Source: Phaeobacter sp. 22II1-1F12B (lineage in GTDB: Bacteria; Pseudomonadota; Alphaproteobacteria; Rhodobacterales; Rhodobacteraceae). From it: a DNA stretch of 64,000 bases. The translations under genes were made by a program, and so were the position numbers. This document shows positions 51,740 through 60,841 of the stretch, piece after piece; position 1 is the first letter of the stretch; every line of letters begins with the position of its first letter. Under the pieces are notes generated by a model. That model had not been told where the DNA came from. It ran no database searches and saw nothing but the letters and a program-made list of their open reading frames with translations. Location: contig NZ_AQQP01000002.1 in NCBI RefSeq assembly GCF_002210165.1, positions 310,001-374,000 of the forward strand, in the 5' to 3' direction.

Positions 51740-52603
51740 TCAGATCGCGACCTTGCGGCTCTCGTCGAGATAGATTTCACGCAGGCGGGGAGCAACCTTA
51801 CCCGGCACGCCGTCGCCGATAACCGAGCCGTCGATTTCCACGACCGGCATCACGAAGCTGCTGGCCGACGTGATGAACGCCTCGTCAGCGGCGCGGGCCT
51901 CTTCGATAGTAAAGCTGCGCTCTTCGACTTCCATCTGGGCTTCGCGGGCGAAACGCAACACGGCGGCCCGGGTGATGCCGTGCAGGATATCGTTGGACAA
52001 CGCACGGGTGATGATCCGGTTGTCCTTGACGATATAGGCATTGTTCGACGTGCCCTCGGTCACGAAACCGTCCTCGATCATCCAGGCGTCGTCGGCACCG
52101 GCTTTCTTGGCCATCATCTTGCCCATCGACGGGTACAACAGCTGCACCGTCTTGATGTCGCGCCGCCCCCAGCGGATGTCCTCGATCGAGATGACCTTCA
52201 TGCCCTTTTTCGCCGCCGGACTGTCGGCCAGCCCGGGCTTGTTCTGGGTAAACAGAACGATGGTCGGCGCGGTCGTTTCCGGATCCGGGAAGACGAAATC
52301 ACGGTCGCCCGGCGCGCCGCGGGTGATCTGGAGGTAGACAAGCCCTTCTTCAATACCGTTCCGGCTGACGAGTTCGCGGTGGATCTCGAGCAACTCTTCC
52401 TTGGTGGTGGGGTTGAACATGTCCAGCTCGGACAGAGAGCGTTCAAGCCGCACGGCGTGACCGTCGAAGTCGATCAGCTTGCCGCCCAGCACGCTGGTCA
52501 CCTCATACACACCGTCAGCCATGAGAAAACCGCGGTCAAAGATCGATACCTTGGCGTCTTCTTCGGGCAGATAATCGCCATTCACGTAAACTGTTCGGGT
52601 CAT
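51740..52603 (-). CDS. dat: D-amino-acid aminotransferase (fold type IV)
   Basis: A 287-residue class IV aminotransferase. MTRTVYVNGDYLPEEDAKVS and FDRGFLMADGVYEV are the N-terminal signature, the PLP lysine is in RRDIKTVQLL, and the GITRAAVL / EGTSNNAYIV segments bind cofactor. Within the family this resembles D-alanine aminotransferase, which exchanges D-alanine and 2-oxoglutarate for pyruvate and D-glutamate. AAGGAGACAGTG precedes ATG 52603. It starts 10 bases after the dgcA stop and so ends the dgcN-dgcA-dat unit. Confidence 0.9.
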   Translation of the reverse strand: MTRTVYVNGDYLPEEDAKVSIFDRGFLMADGVYEVTSVLGGKLIDFDGHAVRLERSLSELDMFNPTTKEELLEIHRELVSRNGIEEGLVYLQITRGAPGDRDFVFPDPETTAPTIVLFTQNKPGLADSPAAKKGMKVISIEDIRWGRRDIKTVQLLYPSMGKMMAKKAGADDAWMIEDGFVTEGTSNNAYIVKDNRIITRALSNDILHGITRAAVLRFAREAQMEVEERSFTIEEARAADEAFITSASSFVMPVVEIDGSVIGDGVPGKVAPRLREIYLDESRKVAI

Positions 52604-52613
52604 CACTGTCTCC

Positions 52614-53579
52614 TTATCCCCAGAGCGCCGCACTCGGCGGGTGCACTCCGGCGGTGTCAAATGTCAAAGGCGTGTCGCGGTCCTCAGCCAGCAGAAGGGG
52701 CCCGTCGAGATCGGTCACCACCGCGCCCTGCGCAACCAGCACGGCAGGCGCCATGGCCAGCGACGAGCCGACCATGCAGCCCACCATCACCTTGTAGCCC
52801 TCGGCCAGCGCGGCCTCGCGCAGCGCCAGCGCCTCGGTCAGCCCCCCGGTCTTGTCGAGCTTTATGTTCACGACGTCGTATTTACCTTTCAGCCCCGGCA
52901 GACTGGCGCGGTCATGACAGCTCTCGTCCGCGCAAACCGGCACTGGGCGGTCCATGCCGATCAGCGCGTCATCCTCATCGGCCGGTAAGGGTTGTTCCAC
53001 CAGTTCGACCCCAAGCCGCGTCAGGTGCGGCGCCAGATCCGCATAGACCTCGGCGCTCCAGCCCTCGTTCGCATCGACGATGATCCGCGATGCCGGGGCG
53101 CCGGCACGCACCGCTTCAAGGCGGGGCATGTCATCCGGCGTGCCAAGCTTGATCTTCAACAAAGGGCGCATCGCGTTCTTCGCCGCCTGCGCCATCATAT
53201 CCTCGGGCGTGCCGAGCGACAGTGTATAGGCCGTGATTTCCGGACCCGGCACGGGCAGCCCCGCCAGTTCCCAGGCCCGTTTGCCCAACCGCTTGCATTC
53301 CAGATCCCAAAGCGCGCAATCCACCGCGTTGCGGGCGGCCCCTGCGGGCAACAGCTCCATCAGCGCTTCCCGGGTCACATCCGCAGGCAGCGACCGGATC
53401 TCCGTCTCGACAGATTCCAGTGTCTCATCATAGCGAGCATAAGGCACGCATTCGCCACGACCTACAAAACCGCCATCCTCGACTTTTACAGTCAGAACCT
53501 GCGCTTCGGTGCGGGACCCCCGCGAGATGGTGAACACCTGCGCCAGCTTGAATACATCGCGAGTCACATCGATTTTCAT
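52614..53579 (-). CDS. dgcA: Enolase-superfamily epimerase, probable N-acetyl-D-glutamate racemase
   Basis: A 321-residue enolase-superfamily protein close to dipeptide epimerases. The lysine pair lies in LLKIKLG (general base) and VNIKLDKTGG, and the metal ligands in VDANEGW, VELVEQPLP and CADESCHD. Annotated as dipeptide epimerase in many genomes, but next to dgcN it fits DgcA, which racemises N-acetyl-D-glutamate to the L form. ATG 53579 follows the dgcN gene by 78 bases containing a hairpin element. Confidence 0.87.
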   Translation of the reverse strand: MKIDVTRDVFKLAQVFTISRGSRTEAQVLTVKVEDGGFVGRGECVPYARYDETLESVETEIRSLPADVTREALMELLPAGAARNAVDCALWDLECKRLGKRAWELAGLPVPGPEITAYTLSLGTPEDMMAQAAKNAMRPLLKIKLGTPDDMPRLEAVRAGAPASRIIVDANEGWSAEVYADLAPHLTRLGVELVEQPLPADEDDALIGMDRPVPVCADESCHDRASLPGLKGKYDVVNIKLDKTGGLTEALALREAALAEGYKVMVGCMVGSSLAMAPAVLVAQGAVVTDLDGPLLLAEDRDTPLTFDTAGVHPPSAALWG

Positions 53580-53591
53580 GGGCGCCCCATC

Positions 53592-53634
53592 CTTCTTTGG
53601 GTCAAAAATATCCCCGCCGGAGGCTCCCGGCGGG
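53592..53634 (-). repeat. Partial copy of the hairpin/T-tract repeat, between dgcN and dgcA
   Basis: The plus strand starts CTTCTTTGGGTCAAAAATAT and CCC as in the copy at 58011. Its hairpin is unrelated: CCCGCCGG-AGGCTC-CCGGCGGG (53613-53634). Read on the minus strand the stem is followed by ATATTTTTG, a terminator shape located inside the operon. Confidence 0.8.
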
Positions 53635-53657
53635 TCAACTTGTTCTTACGTCAGCGA

Positions 53658-54659
53658 TTAAAGCGCAGCCAGTGCCTCGGCAAGCCGGTCGGCGTTCTGA
53701 CGATAAGGATCGACAGTCGGGAGACCCATTTCCGCTTCCACCTTCGCAAGATAGGCCTCGGCCTCTTCATCGCTCAGGTGCTGCGTATTGATCGAGATAC
53801 CGACCACTTCACAGGCGGGGTTGGCAACACGGGCCAGTGGCAGTGCGGTATCGCGCAGCGCTTCAAGCGTCGGCAGCTTGTATTCCGGCAGACCGCGCAT
53901 GTGCTCTCGGGTCGGCTCGTGGCAGAGGATCAGCGCGTCCGGCTGGCCACCATGCACCAGCGCCATCGTCACGCCGGAATAGGAGACGTGAAACAGGCTG
54001 CCCTGACCTTCGATGATATCCCAGTGATCGTCGTCATTGTCGGGCGTCAGGTATTCAATCGACCCGGCCATGAAATCGGCGATCACAGCGTCCAGCGGCA
54101 CACCGCCGCCGGTGATGAGGATACCGGTCTGACCGGTCGCACGGAACGTGCTCTTCTTGCCCATCTTGCGCAGGGATTCATCCAGCGCCAGCGCGGTATA
54201 CATCTTGCCGACCGAACAGTCGGTACCAACGGCCAGAACCCGTTTACCGCTACGCTTCACGCCGTTGGCGATCGGATATTGCACCGTGGGAATACGCACG
54301 TCGTGCAGGGTCCGGCCACATGCCCTTGCAACTGCCGCAAGATCTTCTTCGTTGCGCAGAAGGTTATGCAGGCCCGAAGCCAGATCGAACCCTTCTTCCA
54401 GCGCTTCGACCAGTACCTTTTTCCATGCCTGCGAGATGATACCACCGCGGTTGGCAACACCGATGACCAGCGTCTTGGCACCCGCCGCCTTGGCTGCCGC
54501 CAGGTCCATGTCCGGCAGCTTCATATCGGCCTTGCACCCTTCCATCCGGAACTGGCCGACCGCGTTTTCCGGTCTCCAGTCCTTGATGCCCTGGGCGACC
54601 TTGGCAGAAAGCTGGTCCGGCGCGTCGCCGAGGAAAAGAAGGTATGGGGTCTCGATCAT
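53658..54659 (-). CDS. dgcN: DUF1611-family protein, probable D-glutamate N-acetyltransferase DgcN
   Basis: A 333-residue DUF1611 protein. MIETPYLLFLGDAPDQLSAK starts the N-terminal domain; the C-terminal P-loop NTPase-like domain has a Walker A-like GTDCSVGKM (about 152) and GILITGGGVPLDAVIADF. Homologues DgcN were described as D-glutamate N-acetyltransferases acting before DgcA. AAAGGAGTATCCGCA supports ATG 54659. First gene of dgcN-dgcA-dat. It could also be annotated as DUF1611 of unknown function. Confidence 0.88.
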   Translation of the reverse strand: MIETPYLLFLGDAPDQLSAKVAQGIKDWRPENAVGQFRMEGCKADMKLPDMDLAAAKAAGAKTLVIGVANRGGIISQAWKKVLVEALEEGFDLASGLHNLLRNEEDLAAVARACGRTLHDVRIPTVQYPIANGVKRSGKRVLAVGTDCSVGKMYTALALDESLRKMGKKSTFRATGQTGILITGGGVPLDAVIADFMAGSIEYLTPDNDDDHWDIIEGQGSLFHVSYSGVTMALVHGGQPDALILCHEPTREHMRGLPEYKLPTLEALRDTALPLARVANPACEVVGISINTQHLSDEEAEAYLAKVEAEMGLPTVDPYRQNADRLAEALAAL

Positions 54660-55041
54660 TGCGGATACTCCTTTGATTCGCCCGGACCATAAAAGAAGAC
54701 GCGATCCAGTCGCTTGCATAAATCGGCGCAAGCGACCACCGAGGCGCAAGATTATTCGAAAAACCTGCTCAAGCGCCGCAAATTCATGCAGCGCGCCCTC
54801 ATACATCGGCAAGAGATGGCCGGCACACGAGAAGACGCGCCTGTCTCGCTACCTTTTCTCAGGCCCTTTCTCACTGCTAGCCGGAATTTCGACGAAAATC
54901 ACGGTCAGGCCTCAAAATGTCATGGCGCGCCAGCAAGTACTGCTTGAAACGCTGCATCGCAGAAACATGTTGCGAACCATCGGGTAATTTTATAACCAAA
55001 CCAACAGACAATAGAAAACTTTATTTCGCCAAGGAGCCCTC
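54660..55041. other. Divergent 382-bp promoter region between dgcN and mcl1
   Basis: No gene-like frame is credible here. Two GGCGCAAG direct repeats occur at 54725-54732 and 54743-54750, near the dgcN side. The mcl1 side is A/T-rich (54985-55030) and ends with AAGGAG before the mcl1 ATG. The region should hold both promoters; I see no clear riboswitch or operator. Confidence 0.6.
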
Positions 55042-55998
55042 ATGTCCTTCCGCCTCCAGCCTACCCCGCCGGCCCGCCTGAACCGATGCCAGCTTTTCGG
55101 ACCGGGTTCGAACACGAAACTGCCGCCGAAGATGGCAGCAAGCGATGCGGATGTCATCAACCTCGATCTCGAGGATTCGGTTTCTCCGAACGACAAGGAT
55201 CAGGCACGTAAGAACATCATCGAAGCGATCAGCGATATCGACTGGGGCAACAAGACGCTGTCGGTGCGCATCAACTCTCTCGACACGCCGTACTGGTATC
55301 GTGATGTGGTGGATCTTCTCGAACAGGCGGGCGACCGTCTCGACATGCTGATGATCCCCAAGGTCGGCTGCGCCGAAGACATCTATGCCATCGATGCGCT
55401 GGCCACGGCGGTGGAACGCGCCAAGGGCCGCACCAAACCGGTCAAATTCGAAGTGATCATCGAAAGTGCGGCAGGCATTGCCCATGTAGAAGAAATCGCC
55501 GCCGCCTCCCCCCGGCTCGAAGCGATGAGCCTCGGTGCCGCCGATTTTGCCGCGTCGATGGGCATGCAGACCACCGGCATCGGCGGCACGCAGGAAGATT
55601 ACTACATGCTTCAGGAAGGCCAGAAATACTGGTCCGATCCGTGGCACTGGGCACAGGCCGCCATCGTAGCCGCCTGCCGGACACACGGACTGCTGCCGGT
55701 CGACGGTCCCTTTGGCGATTTCTCGGACGACGAAGGTTTTCGCGCACAGGCGCGCCGCTCCGCAACGCTCGGCATGGTCGGCAAATGGGCGATCCACCCC
55801 AAACAGGTGGCGCTGGCGAACGAAGTGTTCACCCCCGGAAACGAAAAGGTTGCCGAGGCACGTGAAATCCTCGCGGCGATGGAGGAAGCGACCCGCACCG
55901 GCGCCGGTGCCACGGTCTACAAAGGCCGGCTCGTCGATATCGCATCGATCAAACAGGCCGAAGTCATCGTCAAACAGTCCGAGCTGATCGCGGGCTAA
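55042..55998 (+). CDS. mcl1: L-malyl-CoA / beta-methylmalyl-CoA lyase
   Basis: A 318-residue CitE-like lyase. LFGPGSNTKLPPKMAASDADVINLDLEDSV, the metal glutamate/aspartate region FEVIIESAAGIAHVEE, and SLGAADFAASMGMQTT are diagnostic of Mcl1 in Rhodobacterales. It cleaves beta-methylmalyl-CoA to glyoxylate and propionyl-CoA, and malyl-CoA to glyoxylate and acetyl-CoA, in the ethylmalonyl-CoA route for acetate assimilation. AAGGAG precedes the ATG. Divergent from dgcN. Confidence 0.95.
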   Translation: MSFRLQPTPPARLNRCQLFGPGSNTKLPPKMAASDADVINLDLEDSVSPNDKDQARKNIIEAISDIDWGNKTLSVRINSLDTPYWYRDVVDLLEQAGDRLDMLMIPKVGCAEDIYAIDALATAVERAKGRTKPVKFEVIIESAAGIAHVEEIAAASPRLEAMSLGAADFAASMGMQTTGIGGTQEDYYMLQEGQKYWSDPWHWAQAAIVAACRTHGLLPVDGPFGDFSDDEGFRAQARRSATLGMVGKWAIHPKQVALANEVFTPGNEKVAEAREILAAMEEATRTGAGATVYKGRLVDIASIKQAEVIVKQSELIAG

Positions 55999-56046
55999 GC
56001 AATGCCGCCGGTCCCCTGCCGACCTCGGCAGGTGACCGGCGGAATT

Positions 56047-56898
56047 CTAAGATGCAGAGACCAGAGGCATATAGATCTCTGTCACCAGCTTCTCCGGCGC
56101 GGTATCGGCTGGCGTATTGAGGTATTTCTCAAAACACGGTGAATTCGCCGCATCCCGGCCACTACCGGTCAGCCATTCACCGAAAAAGAAATCATAGGCC
56201 TTTTGTAATCCCGTGTAGGGACCATGAAAGGTCAGCACCGCATATTCACCGCCCGACAACTCAACCTTTTTGAACGGTTCGGTCACATCGAATTGCACGG
56301 GCACGACGGCGCCCGCATAGGATCGCAGATCCTCGACAGGCATGCTTCGCGCGTCCTCGTAGTAGACACCGACCATTTCGCGCATCTGGGCTATCTGGCC
56401 ACGCGCCGCGAGCGTCGCGGCAAGCGTCTCGAACGCGCGCGAGATTTCCTGATAAGCGCTTTTGTGCTCGATACCGGCAACTTTCCGTACCGCTTCCTCG
56501 CTCAATCTTACTTCGTACGTCATGTCATTTTCCCTGCTATGGCTATCAAATCGAAGCGGCGGCAGAGCGCGCCCGCGGTCGCGGAACACACCCGGCGTGA
56601 CGCCCATCCTTTCGCGAAAAGCCCGGGTAAAACTGGCTTGGTCAGGGTACCCGCATCTGGCGGCTATCTCTGGCAGAGTGGCATCTTCGAACACCAGCAT
56701 GACCGAGGCCCGGTGCAAACGAATGCGCCGCGTCGTCTGCGCCAGCGTCTCCCCGGTCATCGCGGTCCAGATCCGGTGCCAGTGAAACCGGCTCATCGCC
56801 GCGACATCCGACAGCGCATCCAGTGACAGATCACCATCGAGATTGTCATGAATATAGTTCACCACACGGATCAGCCGGTTTTCATATGCCTGGGCCAT
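56047..56898 (-). CDS. AraC-type regulator with GyrI-like effector domain
   Basis: A 283-residue fusion. Residues 1-105 are two AraC HTH motifs (DLSLDALSDVAAMSRFHWHRIW and LPEIAARCGYPDQASFTRAF). Residues about 125-283 are a GyrI/effector-binding domain (ELSGGEYAVLTFHGPYTGLQKAYDFFF), as in Rob and SbmC relatives, expected to bind a small hydrophobic ligand. GGGGGAACTGG precedes ATG 56898; the frame to 57675 overlaps accA and is discarded. Divergent from accA. Confidence 0.9.
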   Translation of the reverse strand: MAQAYENRLIRVVNYIHDNLDGDLSLDALSDVAAMSRFHWHRIWTAMTGETLAQTTRRIRLHRASVMLVFEDATLPEIAARCGYPDQASFTRAFRERMGVTPGVFRDRGRALPPLRFDSHSRENDMTYEVRLSEEAVRKVAGIEHKSAYQEISRAFETLAATLAARGQIAQMREMVGVYYEDARSMPVEDLRSYAGAVVPVQFDVTEPFKKVELSGGEYAVLTFHGPYTGLQKAYDFFFGEWLTGSGRDAANSPCFEKYLNTPADTAPEKLVTEIYMPLVSAS

Positions 56899-57018
56899 CC
56901 AGTTCCCCCGTTGCTTCGCCTTTGCAGGGTGACATGAAGCGCATTTGCAAATCTTGCCGAGTTGCAATCTCCTTGCCCAAGGACATATACGATGCGGGAA
57001 ACAAGGATGAGCCAAGGC

Positions 57019-57981
57019 ATGACACAGTATCTGGATTTCGAAAAGCCGCTTGCCGAGATCGAAGGCAAGGCCGAGGAGCTGCGCGCCCTCGGACGGGCAA
57101 ACGAAGAGATGGATGTCGCCTCCGAGGCCGCGGCACTTGATGCCAAGGCCGCAACCATGCTCACCGACCTTTACAAGAGCCTGACGCCCTGGCGCAAATG
57201 CCAGGTCGCGCGCCACCCGGAACGGCCCCATTGCCGTGACTATATCGATGCGCTCTTTACAGAGTTCACCCCGCTCGCAGGTGATCGGAATTTTGCCGAC
57301 GATCTCGCCGTGATGGGCGGCCTCGCCCGGCTCGACGGCACGCCGGTCATGGTGATCGGCCACGAAAAAGGCTCGGACACCAAGAGCCGGATCGAACGCA
57401 ATTTCGGCATGGCCCGCCCCGAAGGTTACCGCAAAGCGATCCGCCTGATGCAGATGGCTGGCCGCTTCAACCTGCCCGTCATCACCCTCATCGACACCAC
57501 CGGCGCTTACCCCGGCAAGGGTGCCGAGGAACGTGGCCAATCCGAGGCCATCGCCCGCTCGACCGAAACCTGCCTCCAGATCCCCGTACCGCTGATCAGT
57601 GTCATCATCGGCGAAGGTGGATCCGGCGGTGCCGTGGCATTTGCAACGGCCAACCGTGTCGCCATGCTTGAACATTCGATCTACTCGGTCATCAGCCCCG
57701 AAGGCTGCGCCTCGATCCTATGGAAAGATTCCGAAAAAATGCGCGAAGCCGCCGAAGCGCTGCACCTTACGGCACAGGATCTCAAGGCGCTGGCCGTCAT
57801 CGACGAGATCATCCCCGAACCCAGCGGAGGCGCCCATCGCGGTAAATCCGCCGCCATGGAAAGCGTTGGCAAGTCGATCAAGGCGATGCTCAAGGAACTC
57901 GGCAAGAAGAAAGGCGCCGATCTGGTCGCCGATCGCCGCCAGAAATTCCTCAAGATGGGGTCCAAAGGCCTCGCCGCCTGA
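57019..57981 (+). CDS. accA: Acetyl-CoA carboxylase carboxyltransferase subunit alpha
   Basis: A 320-residue Acc[22 protein letters not shown] begins the N-terminal helical region, and the carboxyltransferase core includes [42 protein letters not shown] and [12 protein letters not shown], the two oxyanion-type glycine segments. It pairs with AccD to make malonyl-CoA for fatty acids. The start at 57019 gives the family N-terminus; an ATG at 57007 after AAGG is a weaker alternative. Confidence 0.95.
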   Translation: MTQYLDFEKPLAEIEGKAEELRALGRANEEMDVASEAAALDAKAATMLTDLYKSLTPWRKCQVARHPERPHCRDYIDALFTEFTPLAGDRNFADDLAVMGGLARLDGTPVMVIGHEKGSDTKSRIERNFGMARPEGYRKAIRLMQMAGRFNLPVITLIDTTGAYPGKGAEERGQSEAIARSTETCLQIPVPLISVIIGEGGSGGAVAFATANRVAMLEHSIYSVISPEGCASILWKDSEKMREAAEALHLTAQDLKALAVIDEIIPEPSGGAHRGKSAAMESVGKSIKAMLKELGKKKGADLVADRRQKFLKMGSKGLAA

Positions 57982-58010
57982 TAGGCGCACCGAACCCCTG
58001 ATCTTACCCG

Positions 58011-58069
58011 CTTCTTTGGGTCAAAAATATCCCGGGGAATCCGCGCCTGCGCGGATGGGGCAGAGCCCC
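58011..58069. repeat. 59-bp hairpin/T-tract intergenic repeat, copy 3
   Basis: CTTCTTTGGGTCAAAAATAT, CCCGGGGAAT, the stem CCGCGC-CT-GCGCGG, and GGGGCAGAGCCCC. It matches the reverse complement of copy 1 (23136-23194) at 58 of 59 bases. Minus-strand reading ends in GGGATATTTTTG after the stems, downstream of the ABC permease gene. Confidence 0.85.
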
Positions 58070-58090
58070 TCCCCGGTCACCATCTATGCC

Positions 58091-58912
58091 TCAGGCGCGC
58101 CAGCGCAGCAGGCGTTTTTCGATCAGCCCGATGCCGGAACTCGTAAGAACGCCAAGCGCGGAGAGTATAACCACCCCGGCGAAAAGCTTCTCCAGATCGT
58201 AAAGAGATCCCGCCTGCAGGATATAGGCGCCAATACCGTATTCCGCGCCAAGCATCTCTGCCGCGACCAGCAGGATGATCCCGATGGCCAGCGACACTCG
58301 CAAGCCTGACAGGATCCCGGGAAGCGCACCGGGCACGACGATCTTGCGGACTATGCTCCACCAGCTCAGACCGAAACTCTGGCCCATCCGGATCAGCGTC
58401 CGATCGACGTTATCGACGGCCCCGTAGGTCGATACAACGGTCGGCGTGAACGTCCCCAGCGCGATCAGGGCGTATTTGCTGGCCTCGTCGATGCCGAACC
58501 ATATGACAAAGAGCGGCAGTAGCGCGATCTTGGGGATCGGAAACAGGGCTGCGACAAGCGGCACCAGCCCGGCACGCGCGTAGCTGAACAATCCGATCAG
58601 CACGCCGACCGCCACACCAAGACTGACACCCAGAAGACTGCCGACGACAAGCCGGGTCAGCGAAGGCTGCATATGCACCCAGAGCTGGCCGCTCTCGGCC
58701 AGACCCCACAGGGTCTGCCCCACATCTGATGGGCGCGGCAGTGTCAGGTTGCCGATCCACCCGGCCCGCGTGCCCCATTCGATGACAAGCAGAAGCACGA
58801 CGAATACCACGAAACCGATGCCGCGCTTGGCGACGGGACGAAAACCGCCGCCCCGGAACGGCACCTTGCGCGTGGGAATCTGCCCCGATGGGGCCAGCGT
58901 CGCATCAGACAT
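58091..58912 (-). CDS. ABC importer permease, nitrate/sulfonate/taurine class
   Basis: A 273-residue inner-membrane permease with about six membrane segments. The cytoplasmic EAA-type loop is near GQSFGLSWWSIVRKIVVPGALPGI. It resembles SsuC/TauC. Its start overlaps the ATPase stop by 8 bases, completing the binding protein-ATPase-permease order. Substrate unknown. Confidence 0.9.
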   Translation of the reverse strand: MSDATLAPSGQIPTRKVPFRGGGFRPVAKRGIGFVVFVVLLLVIEWGTRAGWIGNLTLPRPSDVGQTLWGLAESGQLWVHMQPSLTRLVVGSLLGVSLGVAVGVLIGLFSYARAGLVPLVAALFPIPKIALLPLFVIWFGIDEASKYALIALGTFTPTVVSTYGAVDNVDRTLIRMGQSFGLSWWSIVRKIVVPGALPGILSGLRVSLAIGIILLVAAEMLGAEYGIGAYILQAGSLYDLEKLFAGVVILSALGVLTSSGIGLIEKRLLRWRA

Positions 58913-59672
58913 CCAGCAACTCCTGATCCGCTGCCATCGCTTCCTGTTTCATCAACGACCAGAGATGCGCCTGCACCTCGTCAAGCCGGGCATGACCGTG
59001 ATGGCGCTCTTCCAGTGGGAGGTCGATTTCAATGATCTCACGGACCTTGCCGGGTCGGCGCGACAACACGGCGATCCGATGTCCAAGCCGCACGGCTTCG
59101 GCAAGGTTATGAGTTACATAAACCCCAGAGAACGGCTGCCTGGTCCAGAGCGCGAGCAGATCGTCCATCAGCAACTCGCGCGTCTGCGCATCCAGCGCCG
59201 AGAGCGGTTCGTCAAGCAGCATGACGGCCGGTTTCACCGCCAGCGCCCGCGCGATGGCTACACGCTGCTTCATGCCGCCCGAAAGCTGCCTTGGCAGCGC
59301 CTTTCGAAAATCGCTCAGCTTGGTGCGCGCCAGTACATCCTCGATGATCTCATCCGCTTCACGGCCGCGAATGCCATGATCTTCCAGCACGAGAGAGATA
59401 TTGCCGCCGACACTGCGCCAGGGCAGCAACGCGAAATCCTGAAACACATAGGTCAGCGGGTTCAGACAGCCTTCTGGCGGTTCTCCCACCTGGAGAACTT
59501 CACCGGAATCGGGTCGCTCCAACCCGCCGATCAGGCGCAGCAGAGTTGACTTTCCGCAGCCCGAGGGCCCGATGATGCAAAGGATCTCTCCGGCCGGAAT
59601 GGAAAGCGAAATGTCCTGTAATACCGGCATGCCGGCATAGTGATGCGTAATCTGTTCGAGAGATAGTTTCAT
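58905..59672 (-). CDS. ABC importer ATPase, nitrate/sulfonate/taurine class
   Basis: A 255-residue ABC ATPase. Walker A is GPSGCGKS (about residue 37), the signature LSGGMKQRV, Walker B VMLLDEPLSALD, then the H-loop VTHNLAEA. Like SsuB/TauB it drives the adjacent permease. ATG 59672 (MKLSLEQITHHY) was chosen over 59711. The gene follows the binding-protein gene by 42 bases. Confidence 0.9.
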   Translation of the reverse strand: MKLSLEQITHHYAGMPVLQDISLSIPAGEILCIIGPSGCGKSTLLRLIGGLERPDSGEVLQVGEPPEGCLNPLTYVFQDFALLPWRSVGGNISLVLEDHGIRGREADEIIEDVLARTKLSDFRKALPRQLSGGMKQRVAIARALAVKPAVMLLDEPLSALDAQTRELLMDDLLALWTRQPFSGVYVTHNLAEAVRLGHRIAVLSRRPGKVREIIEIDLPLEERHHGHARLDEVQAHLWSLMKQEAMAADQELLDV

Positions 59673-59714
59673 GGCAGGATGGGGCAGGCCACAAATGGCC
59701 CGCCCGGTCAAGCC

Positions 59715-60728
59715 CTAGATCATTTCCACATAGCTGGAATCGACCAGCGTTTCGGTGGAAATGCTGTCCTTGATCAGACCTTCGGATTTGAACCAGTCCA
59801 CCTGATCCGTCACCGAACCCATATTCAGCGAGGCATTTGCGTTGATCCGCATCGCGCCGTTGATGATCGACTTGCTGGCCTTTTCGTAGGGGTCGTCCGC
59901 GTACACATACTTGTGAATCAGCTTCACCATGTCTTCCATGCCCGCCTCGTCGGTGGACTTGTCCACCAGCGCCGCGTTGAAATCGGCTGCGCCTTTCGAG
60001 AACGCACGCAGGAAAGCTTCGGTCTTGGCACGTTCGTTCTCAGCATTCTCTGCCGAGGTAAACACCGTGGTCACCTGATAATCGGGCAGGTAATCCGAAA
60101 CCATACCGATGTGCTTGACTGCGCCGCCACCGACAAGCGCCTTGCCGATATGCGGCACGATGGTCCAGGCATCGACTTGTCCGGATTTCATCGCACCGAT
60201 GATGGCGCCGACCTTCTGCAGCGGCTTAAAGGACATTTCGGCGTTTTCTGCCTCGGCAATCTTGGCGCCCATGTAATGGAAGGACGATCCCGCCTGCGTG
60301 ACGGCAAAGCTCTTGCCATCCAGCTGGTCCGGTGCGGTCAGACCGGCTTCATGGGCTGCGTTCGATGCAAGGATCATCTGGCCATCGATCCCCTGCTCTT
60401 CGCTGAGCGCACCGCCGATCACCTTGGCCGCGCCTTTTTCGGCAAGGCTGATCAAGCCGCCGGTGATCGAGGTCACACCGAAATCCGCATCACCCGAAGC
60501 AATCGCCACGGCCATCGGCTGCGCTGCCTGGAAAAAGCGGAAATCGACATCCAGACCTTCTTCGCTGAAGTATCCGCGCTCAAAGGCGACGAAGCTGGCG
60601 GCGTGGCTGGTAAAGCGCAGCGCACCCACGGTCATCTTCGTATTGGCCAGTGCAGGCGTCCCAAGCATCGGCAGAGTCGCGGCACCGCCCATCAAGCCAA
60701 GCGCACCGCGCCGAGTGAAATTCGTCAT
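59715..60728 (-). CDS. ABC importer substrate-binding protein with Tat signal
   Basis: A 337-residue NMT1/THI5-like binding protein. The N-terminus MTNFTRRGALGLMGGAATLP carries a twin-arginine signal (RR at 6-7), so it may be exported folded. The mature part has LRFTSHAASFVAFERGYF and GDADFGVTSITGGLISLAEKG, typical of aliphatic sulfonate, nitrate or pyrimidine binding proteins. GGGAGGAAGACTC supports ATG 60728. It is the first gene of the three-gene importer. Confidence 0.9.
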   Translation of the reverse strand: MTNFTRRGALGLMGGAATLPMLGTPALANTKMTVGALRFTSHAASFVAFERGYFSEEGLDVDFRFFQAAQPMAVAIASGDADFGVTSITGGLISLAEKGAAKVIGGALSEEQGIDGQMILASNAAHEAGLTAPDQLDGKSFAVTQAGSSFHYMGAKIAEAENAEMSFKPLQKVGAIIGAMKSGQVDAWTIVPHIGKALVGGGAVKHIGMVSDYLPDYQVTTVFTSAENAENERAKTEAFLRAFSKGAADFNAALVDKSTDEAGMEDMVKLIHKYVYADDPYEKASKSIINGAMRINANASLNMGSVTDQVDWFKSEGLIKDSISTETLVDSSYVEMI

Positions 60729-60841
60729 GAGTCTTCCTCCCATAGTCGCTTTGCCCCCGAAATGAAGGCGGATGTTCCGGCGCGACCCTAATTCGCGACG
60801 CCGAGAGGTGCAATTGCAATAGAGTCGGGGAAGGTGTTGAC

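Noticed and set aside
56899-57675. N-terminal extension of the AraC-GyrI frame across accA
   Set aside because: It overlaps accA on the other strand, and the AraC domain starts at the ATG at 56898 with a good ribosome-binding site.
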